DNA of 64,000 bases, from contig CAJJDN010000032.1 in the NCBI GenBank assembly GCA_905182985.1, positions 87,944 to 151,943 on the forward strand, given 5' to 3'. Under the pieces are notes generated by a model. It saw nothing but the letters and a program-made list of their open reading frames with translations. It searched no databases and was not told the DNA's origin. The translations under genes and the position numbers were made by a program. Below are positions 1 to 11,287 of the stretch, piece by piece (position 1 is the first letter of the stretch; each line of letters starts with the position of its first letter). This DNA comes from Paramecium sonneborni (lineage: Eukaryota; Ciliophora; Oligohymenophorea; Peniculida; Parameciidae).

Positions 1-190
1 TATAATAAAATAAAAAAATAAAAGAAATATTAAAAAATACCAAATTTTATAATTTGTTGTTTGATATTACTTTTTAGAAGTTTGAAATAGGTCATTTCTT
101 TCTTAATTTTAAGCGGACTCTTCTGTTATTAGGTAATTACAAATAGGGTTGAAGTGTTTTTTTACTTGCAAGAGGAGATAAATACATCAA

Positions 191-718
191 ATGCGTTATC
201 TTGAAGAGATTTCAAAAATATTTAAAGATTATTGGTAATGTAGTAATCTTGAGTTTTAAGATTTCTTGAATTAAAATTGTTATAATAATCGACGATCATT
301 TAGATCCAATGCAACCATTCTTTTTTTTAGATATTTTAGTTCTCCATTTTTATTAGTGAGAATTATTCAGTTTTTATAAAATTCTTAAGTTTAAATAGTT
401 TAGTAGGGTATTATTGTTATTTTTTAGCATTTTTTAAAAAGCATTTTAATAACAATCACAACTTTTTCAGTATGTTTTTTGGATATTTAAAAAAAAATAA
501 TTGTTTAAAATGATTAATTGATTTAATCGAAAAGAAAATGTTAAATTAATAATGTTCCACAACAAGTCATCTTAGTTTTAATTTTCTATAAATTATAAGA
601 TTATATTTTCTTTGTAAAATTTTCACATGTAAAATTCATGAAATTATAATTAACAAAAAGAACATTTTCTTCTTTGTAATTATTGATAATTATGAGAAGT
701 TCTTTCTTCTTCAAATGA
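191..718 (+). other. Long open frame of doubtful coding status
   Basis: Read with TGA as the only stop, an ATG at 191 opens a frame of 175 residues ending at TGA 716-718. The first part, starting MRYLEEISKIFKDYWQ, looks protein-like, but the rest is a hydrophobic mix without the E/K/N/Q-rich character of the other genes here. A GT..AG stretch near 236-261 resembles a short intron, but removing it creates a TGA at the junction. The frame runs into the duplicated block starting at 644. It is probably chance in DNA with few TGAs. No other gene is visible in 1-643; the minus strand holds only a ~30-residue basic frame near 90-190. Confidence 0.15.
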
Positions 719-3142
719 ATAATGATCTGAATGATGTCAGAATTTTATTTTTATCTTATGATAAAAGGAACATCAAATAATTACATTAATAATAATATAT
801 ATATGTATATTTATCAAGGAGTACTATCTTCTTCAAAATATTACTCCTCATTAATTTCTGATTCTGGTTTTGGTGGATATTCATCAAGTGTTTGGATGTG
901 AATTTAATTTCCAGCAAGAAATGAAAGAGTGAAATCTTAATCTTGAATAAAGAAATCAGCTAATAATTATTTGACCTTAATATTTAAGTTAAAAAGATTA
1001 CTTAATTAATTTTGACTTTTTCTTCTTCAATTTGTTCTTCTTCTTATTCTTTTTAATCTTCTCCTGCCTCACTCTAAGGGAATTAAGAACCTCTTTAACT
1101 GGGTTCTGGAGCTTATTCTATTTCTTCCTCATTGCCTATATTTTAAAAATCCTCTTAATTGAGCACTTTTTCTAATTTTTCACCAATAATAGTTATCACA
1201 CAATCTTGATTAAAATCATATGCAATTGAATGTCCTTATTTTTGGGCATGTTAATGTCTATCTTTTTTTTCTTAGTTCATTTCATAAATATACAAACCAA
1301 GTTCTTTGTTAGTAAGATTAAAAACAGGAACATTAATTTCTTTAGTGGTTTTAACTAATAAAAAGTAATAAAAAAAATAGATTACTATTAATAGGTTCTT
1401 TTGGTGGTTCTTCTTTAACACCTTTTTTATTAGCTTTTCCCCCTTTTTTTTCTTTTAACTTTTCTAATCTCTCTCTTTCTCTTTCAGCTTCTTCTTCTCT
1501 TAACTTTTTTAATAAGGCAATAGCTTCAAAATCAGGAACAGTAATTTATTTTTAAATGTTATACAATGCAAGATTGGCATCATCAATCCAAAATAATCTT
1601 TGGGCATTTTAGATTTCTTGTTTAACAATTTCAATAGTTTTCGGTCCATAATCTAAAAGTATTTTACCTTCTTCTAGTACTATATTGCCTTCAGGTACAA
1701 AAGGAGCAATACTGGTTGTAACAATTTAAACATGTTCTTAATTAGCAGGATCATATGCTTCAGGGAGTGTAGTAATTAAATAATCTTACGGACATATTAA
1801 TCTTGCTTTAGGTTTTGGTTATTCTGGAAGGTGACTAATTCTAGTTAATCTTTAAGGAGGTTTATCAGTTGATTCATCTCTCAGTACATTAANTTATAAT
1901 TAACAAAAAGAACATTTTCTTCTTTGTAATTATTGATAATTATGAGAAGTTCTTTCTTCTTCAAATGAATAATGATCTGAATGATGTCAGAATTTTATTT
2001 TTATCTTATGATAAAAGGAACATCAAATAATTACATTAATAATAATATATATATGTATATTTATCAAGGAGTACTATCTTCTTCAAAATATTACTCCTCA
2101 TTAATTTCTGATTCTGGTTTTGGTGGATATTCATCAAGTGTTTGGATGTGAATTTAATTTCCAGCAAGAAATGAAAGAGTGAAATCTTAATCTTGAATAA
2201 AGAAATCAGCTAATAATTATTTGACCTTAATATTTAAGTTAAAAAGATTACTTAATTAATTTTGACTTTTTCTTCTTCAATTTGTTCTTCTTCTTATTCT
2301 TTTTAATCTTCTCCTGCCTCACTCTAAGGGAATTAAGAACCTCTTTAACTGGGTTCTGGAGCTTATTCTATTTCTTCCTCATTGCCTATATTTTAAAAAT
2401 CCTCTTAATTGAGCACTTTTTCTAATTTTTCACCAATAATAGTTATCACACAATCTTGATTAAAATCATATGCAATTGAATGTCCTTATTTTTGGGCATG
2501 TTAATGTCTATCTTTTTTTTCTTAGTTCATTTCATAAATATACAAACCAAGTTCTTTGTTAGTAAGATTAAAAACAGGAACATTAATTTCTTTAGTGGTT
2601 TTAACTAATAAAAAGTAATAAAAAAAATAGATTACTATTAATAGGTTCTTTTGGTGGTTCTTCTTTAACACCTTTTTTATTAGCTTTTCCCCCTTTTTTT
2701 TCTTTTAACTTTTCTAATCTCTCTCTTTCTCTTTCAGCTTCTTCTTCTCTTAACTTTTTTAATAAGGCAATAGCTTCAAAATCAGGAACAGTAATTTATT
2801 TTTAAATGTTATACAATGCAAGATTGGCATCATCAATCCAAAATAATCTTTGGGCATTTTAGATTTCTTGTTTAACAATTTCAATAGTTTTCGGTCCATA
2901 ATCTAAAAGTATTTTACCTTCTTCTAGTACTATATTGCCTTCAGGTACAAAAGGAGCAATACTGGTTGTAACAATTTAAACATGTTCTTAATTAGCAGGA
3001 TCATATGCTTCAGGGAGTGTAGTAATTAAATAATCTTACGGACATATTAATCTTGCTTTAGGTTTTGGTTATTCTGGAAGGTGACTAATTCTAGTTAATC
3101 TTTAAGGAGGTTTATCAGTTGATTCATCTCTCAGTACATTAA
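644..3142. repeat. Direct repeat pair (1249 bp each) separated by one N
   Basis: Bases 644-1892 and 1894-3142 read the same over 1249 bp, separated only by the N at 1893 (offset 1250). The first copy stops inside coding sequence and the second continues smoothly into the rest of the MYCBPAP-like gene. This is the pattern of two overlapping contig ends joined without merging. Confidence 0.95.
814..1892 (-). CDS. Duplicate 3' fragment of the MYCBPAP/PGK-like gene
   Basis: This is the first copy of the last ~350 codons of the gene annotated at 2064-5664, including its TGA stop at 814-816. It is cut off at the N at 1893 and has no start of its own. It contains the end of the PGK-like region and the glutamate-rich C-terminal tail. 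Because it matches 2064-3142 wherever compared and abuts an N, it is most likely an assembly duplicate, not a second gene. Confidence 0.8.
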
Positions 3143-5664
3143 GTAGATTTTTAATTACTTCTCTAACAGCTTCTGATACAAGATCACTTGGAATTTCATA
3201 CATTGTTAAATAAAATGACAATCCCAATTTTCCTAATAAAACAATTGATGATAAATGTCCAGATAATTAATCAATTGTTAATAATTTATCTCCTGTCAAA
3301 TCTCCTCCAAGAATTAATGTTCCATTTCTATCCTAACATCCCATAAGATTATGACATAAAATGTGTATATCTTTTGCAATAGCTGAAGATAAAATTGTCT
3401 AATCAGCATTCATATGAATTATTGATGGATAAAATCTTGAAAAGAAATTAACTCTATCTCCTATAATATATATATTTCCATATGGTAATAAAGTTCTATA
3501 AGGAGTTTTTGATTCTATATCTGGTTCCTCTTCAGAATAACCAACTTCATCTGGGTAGAAGAATAAGTTTTCTAAAACTAAAACACTATTTTCTTAAAAT
3601 GTTTAAGTTTCCAATTATTCATCTAAATTTTCAATTATAACATCATTAAAATATACTGGACATTCTAATTGAGTCTTTAACCATTCATAAAAGAATTTAG
3701 TAGATGATGTAAATTTATATTTTCCACTTGGATTATCATAACTTACTAATAATACAACTATTTTAGCTTATCTTTCCATTAATAATTTAAGTGTTTCTAC
3801 ACATTCTTAAAGCGTTGCTTAATCTAAATGACTAAGATCATAATTCTTTTATTAAACTATAAATATTTATATAATAATATATATTACCTTAAACAACTTC
3901 AACTTCTTTTTATTTAACTGGTTTACCTTTTCCTTTCTTTTTAGCTGCTTCTTATGCCAATCTTTCTTTTTCCAATCTTTCTTCTTCCAATCTTTTATTT
4001 TCCTCTTCTTATTCTTTTAATAATTTTTACTCAAACTTTTCTTTAAGTTCATAAACATCTGGTCTATTAGCTAATTTTAAATGAACTTTTAATCCAATTT
4101 TTTTACCTTCAATATCTGAATCTTATATAGTTTTTTTTCTAAGTAAATCATAAAAATAGGTAGATTAATATCTTCTTCTTCTAAATACATTCCATTTTAA
4201 TTCTGGTTTCATTAATGCACCTACTTATAATAATTATCCATCATTTTCTAATTTAATAGCTGCTTATGCTAATGCTTCAGATACTTTAATTCCTAATTTA
4301 GTTTTATATTCTTCAATTAATTCCTTTTCCATTTCTTCATTCCATTTCTTTTTTTTTGCATTTTTTAACCAATTAGCTTTCATTTTATTAAATTCATCTA
4401 ATTTAGCTTTAGCTTTTTCTGGTGTTAAATCTTCAGGTTCATGAAATGTATATTCCCACATTTATAATTCTTTACGCATATCTTCTGATAATTATGGTAC
4501 TTAATTAGCTACATCGCCTATTAAATCTTTAACAACACTATATATAGGATTACGAGATATTGGTACTTTCTTAGCCAATTTAACCCATAATTCTAATTTA
4601 CGTAAAACTAATTCTTTAATTTCTTCTTCATCTATTGTATGACATGATTATCTTAATTATTTTACATCTCCATTCCATGGTATATCTTATTTTAAAATTT
4701 AACATATTTCATCTGATGAGAAATTAAAGAAATTCATAATCTCATGTGTAAACCATAATTATTCACCTAGATTTAATTCTTCAAATTCAATTTTAAATTG
4801 TTCAGGATCATTAAGATCAGGCTTAGGAGGTGGTGGTGTTTTAACTTCTTCAAATATATCATCTACAATTTCTGTAGCTATTTTCAATGCAAACTTATTT
4901 TTAACTTATTTTTAAAATTCCTTTCTTCCATTAGTTAATTCATCATCTATAAATGCTATTCCTGTTAATTTTAAATTAGGTAATTAATTTAAACATGGAG
5001 GTTCACATTTTAATTCCCATTCTTCATTAAACACCCCTGCTTATTTAGATAGAAAACTAAACACAAATTTAATTCTTTCTCCAGGTTTAATTACATTCTA
5101 ATCATGATGACAAAAGAATCTCTCCTCATTAATATCTTATATTGAATTAGGTTATTTTCTAACACTCTCTATTCTTTTCCACTCATAATAAATAGCAGCA
5201 CTTCCATTATTTGAGACAACTACATTATCATAACCGACTGTTTCAGTTTTAACCAAAAATGATATATGTTCCTTTTTCATTTTCAACTATACATATATTA
5301 TTCAAATTCATACCTAAGGACCTTCTACTTCATTCTTCTTCTCTTCTTCATCCATCTCAGATATTCTACTAATTGGTCCCTTTGGTGTACTAGCTCTAGG
5401 ATCCTATTTATCTTATCCTCCTCTACTCATTTATGATGGCACACCTGATGTGGGCTTCTTTACCATCATTTTTGAACCTATAGATAATCCAGGGTTAAAT
5501 GACTTATTATATAATTCATAAACTAATACTGCTCCTGGTATTATATAATTCGCAAGTCCAGGAAGTTAAGAATATAATTTAGATTGCTTTTGCATCTCAT
5601 CTGCTTTCTTTCTTATGTAAAATGTCTTCTTTTTGGGCTATGTATTATTCAAACTATCGTCCAT
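2064..5664 (-). CDS. MYCBP-associated-protein-like ciliary protein with C-terminal PGK-like domain
   Basis: The start is ATG at 5664 (MDDSLNNTQPKKKTFY) and the stop TGA at 2064-2066; at least four introns of 26-31 nt are needed, giving about 1,150 residues. The N-terminal third has the look of MYCBPAP (flagellar FAP147 family): an ASH-like strand region with SFLVKTETVGYDNVVVSN, GSAAIYYEW and SFLSKQAGVFNEEWELKCEP. A helical middle follows, including MWEYTFHEPEDLTPEKAK. The last ~550 residues follow the order of phosphoglycerate kinase blocks: NSVLVLENLFFYPDE, NIYIIGDRVNFFSRF, LILGGDLTGDKL, SSIVLLGKLGLSFYL and ILLDYGPKTIEIVK. The catalytic PGK motifs at the start of that domain are not recognisable, so it may be inactive. 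MYCBPAP proteins belong to the ciliary central apparatus. A charged E/Q-rich tail ends the protein. The family call is inference from motif order. Confidence 0.55.
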
Positions 5665-5696
5665 TATTAATTATATATTTTTTATATTTATTAACA

Positions 5697-8030
5697 TCAC
5701 ACGATCAATTCTTCCACTTCTCCTTCATTATCATCTATTTTCTAACTTGGTACTTCTGACATATTTCGAAATTCATCGTCATTTCCTCTCTTTCTCATCA
5801 ATAAAACTATTACATAACCTATCAATATTCCTACAAAAAAACTTATTAAACAAGCATACATCACCTTCTTCTTTCTCCATCCTAAATAAAAATCTGCTAT
5901 TTTTGATGCTTAACAATATTCTCCAGTATATCCAAACCAACAATAACATTCATGCTCTATACAAACACCATGTTCTGAACATCTCTTTGGACATTCACTC
6001 AACAACATTAACTAATAAGGATCTTCATCTTATTATGCTTTTGGAGGTACCATAGTTAATTAATAATTGGTAAAATTTTAATCATTATTCGAAAGACTTT
6101 AAGATTAAGATTAAGATTAAGTTTTTCTCTATTTAAAAATAATATCGTCTGATTCGAGATTTTCATCAAAAATACTTTCTTCTCCTTCATCTTATGATGG
6201 AATATATAAATTTTGTTATTTAGATAGTTTATATCCAGTAGAAATAAAATCTTACATATTAACATTAGTAGTTCCAGTTTCAGGTTCATTATCATCATCT
6301 TTAAGTAATTCCCAAATAGATTTATAGTCATCTGAAGATGAAACAGTTGAACAATCAGGTCCAGTAAAGCCATAATCACATTCACATAAACCAGTATAAT
6401 AATTACATTTTCCATGACGATTACAATTATTTTTACATATTTCTTCTTCTTTTTTTTATTCTTCCTTAGGTTCTTCACCACATGTTTATCCACTAAATCC
6501 TTCTTTACATTTACATTTTCCATCCAATTAACATTCTCCATGTTCTGCATCAGTACAATTACTAGGGCATGGTATTTATAATTAACATACTGTACCAGTG
6601 AATCCAGGATAACATCTACAATATCCATTACTTAAACAAGTACCTTATCCTAAACAGTTTTATTTACAAAGTACTTTTGATGTACAATCAATACCCTACC
6701 ATCCTTATTAACAATTACAATGACCAACTCTACATACTCCTCCATTTCTACAAGGAGGACATTATTCATTAGAATTTAATAAGACTGCAGTTAATGAATC
6801 ACTACAAGTTTTATCTAATTTACAACCTCCAAAATGAATTAATAAAGGTCCAGCAAAAACCATTCCAGCAAATTCCAATTATTTAAGATTCTTTTTTTTA
6901 AAAGCATTAACAGTACTAAAATGATTAGTAGTAGTATCTAAAGCATATAAATCATTATAGCATTCATTAGTTTTTGGATTACATCCTCCTGCAACAAAGA
7001 TTCTATGATCATATTCAGCAAAAGCTGCTCCTTATCTTGGAGATGGTACTTTACCAGCTGGTTCTTTTTTTTCCCATGTTAAATCTTCATTAATAGTATA
7101 CATATCATTCAAAACAACACCAGTAGCATATCCTCCAAATATATATGCAACACCATGATGAGAAATCATAGAGAAACCATCTCTTCCTATTGGAATTTCA
7201 CCACTTACTACTGGCTTTAACCATTTTTCATTTACTATATCTAATATATATATTTCATTTGAATATTTATCACCTACAAATCCACCAAATACTAAACCTC
7301 CTATTGCTGTTAAAACCATCTTATGTCCTGCTCTAGGACTTGGACCTATTCCTTACCAAAATAATTAATTCCAACTTTTACTCTCTAAATCAAATACAAA
7401 TAAATCATTTGTTAAACCTTATAATGTATATCCACCAAATATATATAATTTTGCACCATTTACTAATGCACCAAATCCTGTTCTTCCTACTGGTGGAATA
7501 CCAAATACTCTTGGAGATGTCCATACTTTTGTTCTTGCATCAAATAGAAATAAATCATCAAAGCATTTTATATCCAAAAAACATCCACCAAATACAACTA
7601 TTATATCTCCTATTGCATGCATTGAATGTCCTCCTCTATTTCTTGGAAAACTCTCATAAGCTATCAAAGGAGTCCATTCAAATTCTTTTAATACTTATTC
7701 AGGTTTTTCTTCAATCTTCTTCTTTTCTTCTTCATCTTCTTTAGGAACATATTTCACTCGAGTTATATCATTCAAATTTAATAAGTTTGTTAATCCACTT
7801 GTGGGATCCTTAGATTTTAAAAACCAACTTCCATCATTCAATTAAAAAAGACTTCCAACTTTTATTTAATACTCTTTTGGTTACTCATCCTCTTCATCAA
7901 TCTCATCTACACATTCAAATTAAGGTGCTGGAGTCTTTTCTAATTTATTTTTACTCCTTCCAAACCTAGCTATTAAAACGGGCTCATATTAACAATTTAT
8001 TAAGCACAATAATAAAATTTATAATAACAT
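5697..8030 (-). CDS. Kelch-repeat / EGF-like type I membrane protein
   Basis: An intronless frame of 777 residues runs from ATG 8030 to TGA 5697-5699. It begins with a signal peptide (MLLQILLLCLINC). About six kelch blades follow (residues ~130-430), with GG doublets such as VVFGGCFLDIKCFDDLF and LYIFGGYTL. Then come cysteine-rich EGF/tenascin-type repeats (GYCRCYPGFTGTVC, GKCKCKEGFSGQTC, GLCECDYGFTGPDC), a polar linker, one more EGF module, one membrane helix (VMYACLISFFVGILIGYVIVLLM) and a short acidic cytosolic tail. This suggests a surface or endomembrane adhesion/receptor protein of attractin/MEGF8-like layout. Ligand and role are unknown. Its stop lies 32 bp upstream of the next minus-strand start at 5664. 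Confidence 0.8.
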
Positions 8031-8472
8031 AAAATATTATATTCATCTTCTTAACCACATTCATTAAATACCATTTTACTTTATTTCCTGTACCCATATT
8101 CAACGCTCATTTTAAATTAAATTGATTAATTTATTATCACACTTCTCAATCACTTTTAGAATCAACTAAATTACTAAATTTATATTCATAACAAAAATTT
8201 AAAGATCATTAATTCCTTAAAAGATATTTTTACTTATTTGGATAAATTTAAAAAAGATAACAGATTTGAATAATTAAGAGCTCCTCTGAAAATATATTTA
8301 TATGACCATTTAAAAAAATCAATAAAAATTACTATATTCTTAATAAAAAGAAAGGGTCATATTGAACTCAACTTTTATGAAGAATATTTTGAAAAGCTTT
8401 TCCAATCTATTTAAAAAAAAGTTACTCAGATTTTAAAAATAAAATATTATAATTTTTACATGTTCAATAATC
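8031..8472. other. Intergenic spacer
   Basis: AT-rich spacer of 442 bp upstream of the kelch/EGF gene and downstream of the aminopeptidase gene, both on the minus strand. It should hold the promoter of the former and the 3' end of the latter. No ORF, RNA gene or repeat was recognised. Confidence 0.5.
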
Positions 8473-11079
8473 TCATTATGGATCAAAAAAGAACTTATAT
8501 GTTTTTTATCTTCTCTAATCGGCATCAATTGATTCTTTTAAGAACTTAGTTAAGATGTCATTTTATGATTTTAACAAGGTTTTTTCACAAAGTTCAATGT
8601 AATCATTAATGTTATCATTAATAGGATAAAGATAATGATAGAATTCTTTTGCATATTCTGAACTTTTAGTAGAAAAGATTGTTGGTAAAGCTTCAAAATA
8701 TTTGGATTCATAATCAAGCAATTATTGTAGATGAATTTAATGATTAAAAGCTTTCATAACTTCTTTGATCATAGGAATACTTTCTTCTTTATTATAATTC
8801 AGAAAGTAATCCCAAAGTTTATCAAAATTGAAGAGACTTTCTAAGAATCGTTTTTAAAGTCTAACTTCATCTGTTCCATCCTTTTCAGCCCATTTTTAAT
8901 AAAGATTCCACTTTTCTTCAATAGGTATATTAAGTTAAGCAAAGATATTTCTAATAATTGTCCATCCATTTGATAAACCAATGAATCCAAATTCTTCATT
9001 ATCTGATTTAATATGTTACAATAATAATTAAAGATTAGATTGAGATGTACCCCATACTACTAAATAATCTAATAAAATCAATCTTCTATTTTTATTTTCT
9101 TTTGGACATTTTCTTAATAAATCAATAATAACATCAGCTAATTCATTTTCAAATGTTTATCTATATTTGATAGGACAATAAAATGAAACACCACCAGTAC
9201 ACCATCCTAAAACCATTTATAAAACAGTATCATCAGTTTCATTAAGTAATGATTTCAAGATTCCATTAATGAAAGTAGTAAAACTAGTGAGTCCATCTCT
9301 AACTTAATCCCAAATAGATCTTAAAACAAGAACTCTATTAATTGTAGATAAATTAGAGAGATTCTTTAAAAAGAAATCTATTTATTATTATGAATAAGAA
9401 GTCTTGAGAAATGAACCATCATCAAAATTTAAAAGTACAAAAGCATTTTGATGTTCAAATTCTAAAACAGTATATTCAGTAGGATTTAATGATATAAGTT
9501 TGACTTCTAATTCTTTTCCATCTTACTCATATAATCCAATTTTAAACATTTAATTTCTTAAAGTAGGATGTAAATCTTTTAAAGTTGCTGTTTATTAAAA
9601 TGTATATTTATTTTAATCAACAGAGACAAGTTCAACTAAATTTAAACCAGCTTTCATAATCCAATCTTATTCCCATTATAGTAAATAATCACCTTCAAAT
9701 TGTTATTTCATAATTCCAAAGAAATCAGAAAGTGTAGTATTAGAATATTGATATTTATTAAAATATTAACCCATAGCTTAACTGAATTTTTGTTCTCCCA
9801 TCATAGTAAATAACTATTTTAATAAAGCTGCACCTTTAGCATATGTAATTCCATCAAAAATATTATCTGCTTAATCTGTATTTTAAACATCACAAAATAT
9901 TGGATGAGTTGTATTTCTTTAATCTGTTATATATCCCCATATTTTTCTTTTTTAAAATTAAACCCAATGATCAATTGGAATTTAATGAACTTTAGTTTAA
10001 CATAGATGAGATATGAATTCAGCAAAACTTTCATTCAACCATAAATCATCCCACCATTTCATAGTAACTAAATCACCAAACCACATATGTGATAATTCGT
10101 GTAATAAAGTATTTCCTCTTTCTGCAATTTAATCTACTGAAACTTCTTCTTTAAATATTTAATTATCATTAATAGTAACAGCACCTGCATTTTCCATAGC
10201 TCCTGTTGCATATTCTGGACAAAATATTTAATCATATTTGCTAAATGGATAAGGAAATTAAAATAATTATTCATAATATCTTATACCATCCTTAATAAGT
10301 TTAAAAATATCATCACTATCTCCTTATAAATATTATTTCAAAGAAACTCTACAAAATAAACTCATTTCTATCCCACTATGTAAATTTTCACATTTAATTT
10401 CTTCATATGGTCCTGCAACTATTGCATAAAGATAAGTAGATAATTTCTTTGTGGTTTCAAATTCTTCTATATAATATTCATCTTTTTAATTAAGATAACC
10501 TAATTCTTAGACTTTACCCAATTCTTCATTTTGTATCTCATTTACCATCCTCTTCTCATTACTAATTATCTTCCATTATTTAGGAGCTTAAACAATCAAT
10601 TTTAAAGTTCCTAATATTTTAAATTAATATTTAAACCTTTTAAATCTGGTTAATCAAAGCATGGAAAAATCTTTGAAAAATGATATGGTTCGCATTAAGA
10701 ATAAACATATTATTGATCATCTGAATCTATAAATGAATGTAATCCATAACCTGTTGTAGAATATTCATTCTCAAAATTTACTATTTTATATTTATCTATA
10801 AATTATACTTCTTATCTGAGTTTAACCTACTAAATTATCTTATCCAACAAAACTAATAAATCCATCCTCTAATTTCCATTCTACTATTTTATCATTAACA
10901 GTTATTCCATCTAATTTACCTCCTTACCAGTCTAATAATAATCCTTCAATCTTGTGAATCTCTACAGAAATGAATATCACTCCTCGATAGGACTTTCCTT
11001 TTAATAATTCAACATATATTCTATAATCAACTTTTGAGAGTGATTCAGATCTTTTAAAAGCTACTTATTTTGTGAGCAT
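8473..11079 (-). CDS. M1-family zinc aminopeptidase
   Basis: The frame starts at ATG 11079 ([16 protein letters not shown]) and ends at TGA 8473-8475. At least two introns (31 and 26 nt) lie near the 5' end, giving about 850 residues, the usual length of puromycin-sensitive-type M1 enzymes. The exopeptidase signature GAMEN is present ([12 protein letters not shown]), followed by the zinc site HELSH (HExxH) and, 18 residues on, the third ligand in WLNESFAEF. The early block [15 protein letters not shown] is also typical. An ERAP1-like C-terminal helical domain fills the second half. The enzyme removes N-terminal residues from peptides. There is no signal peptide, so it is probably cytosolic. 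It is divergent from the lectin gene at 11288. Confidence 0.9.
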
Positions 11080-11287
11080 TATTTAAAATATAATATAATA
11101 TAATATATATAATATATATGTTTTATCATCAAAACTTTTAAATTTACAACCGTGAATAAAAATCGTTGAATTATAGATTAATCTTTCAATTTGTAGGGAT
11201 CTCTTTGGAATCACAAAGAATTGATCTAGAAAAATGTTATAATTGTATGACTTCAATTTAATTTATTCGTTTTTAATATAATTATAT
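11080..11287. promoter_or_regulatory. Divergent promoter region
   Basis: These 208 bp separate two start codons facing away from each other (aminopeptidase on minus, H-type lectin on plus), so both promoters must lie here. It contains a TATA-rich run near 11090-11120. No specific factor site can be named. Confidence 0.45.

Noticed and set aside
4264..4461. A stand-alone 65-residue gene
   Set aside because: It is an internal exon part of the MYCBPAP-like gene between glutamine TAA/TAG codons.
5633..6628. Frames of 140 and 190 codons around 5.6-6.6 kb in other registers
   Set aside because: They overlap the intronless kelch/EGF gene, whose EGF cysteine spacing and membrane helix in the third register are decisive.
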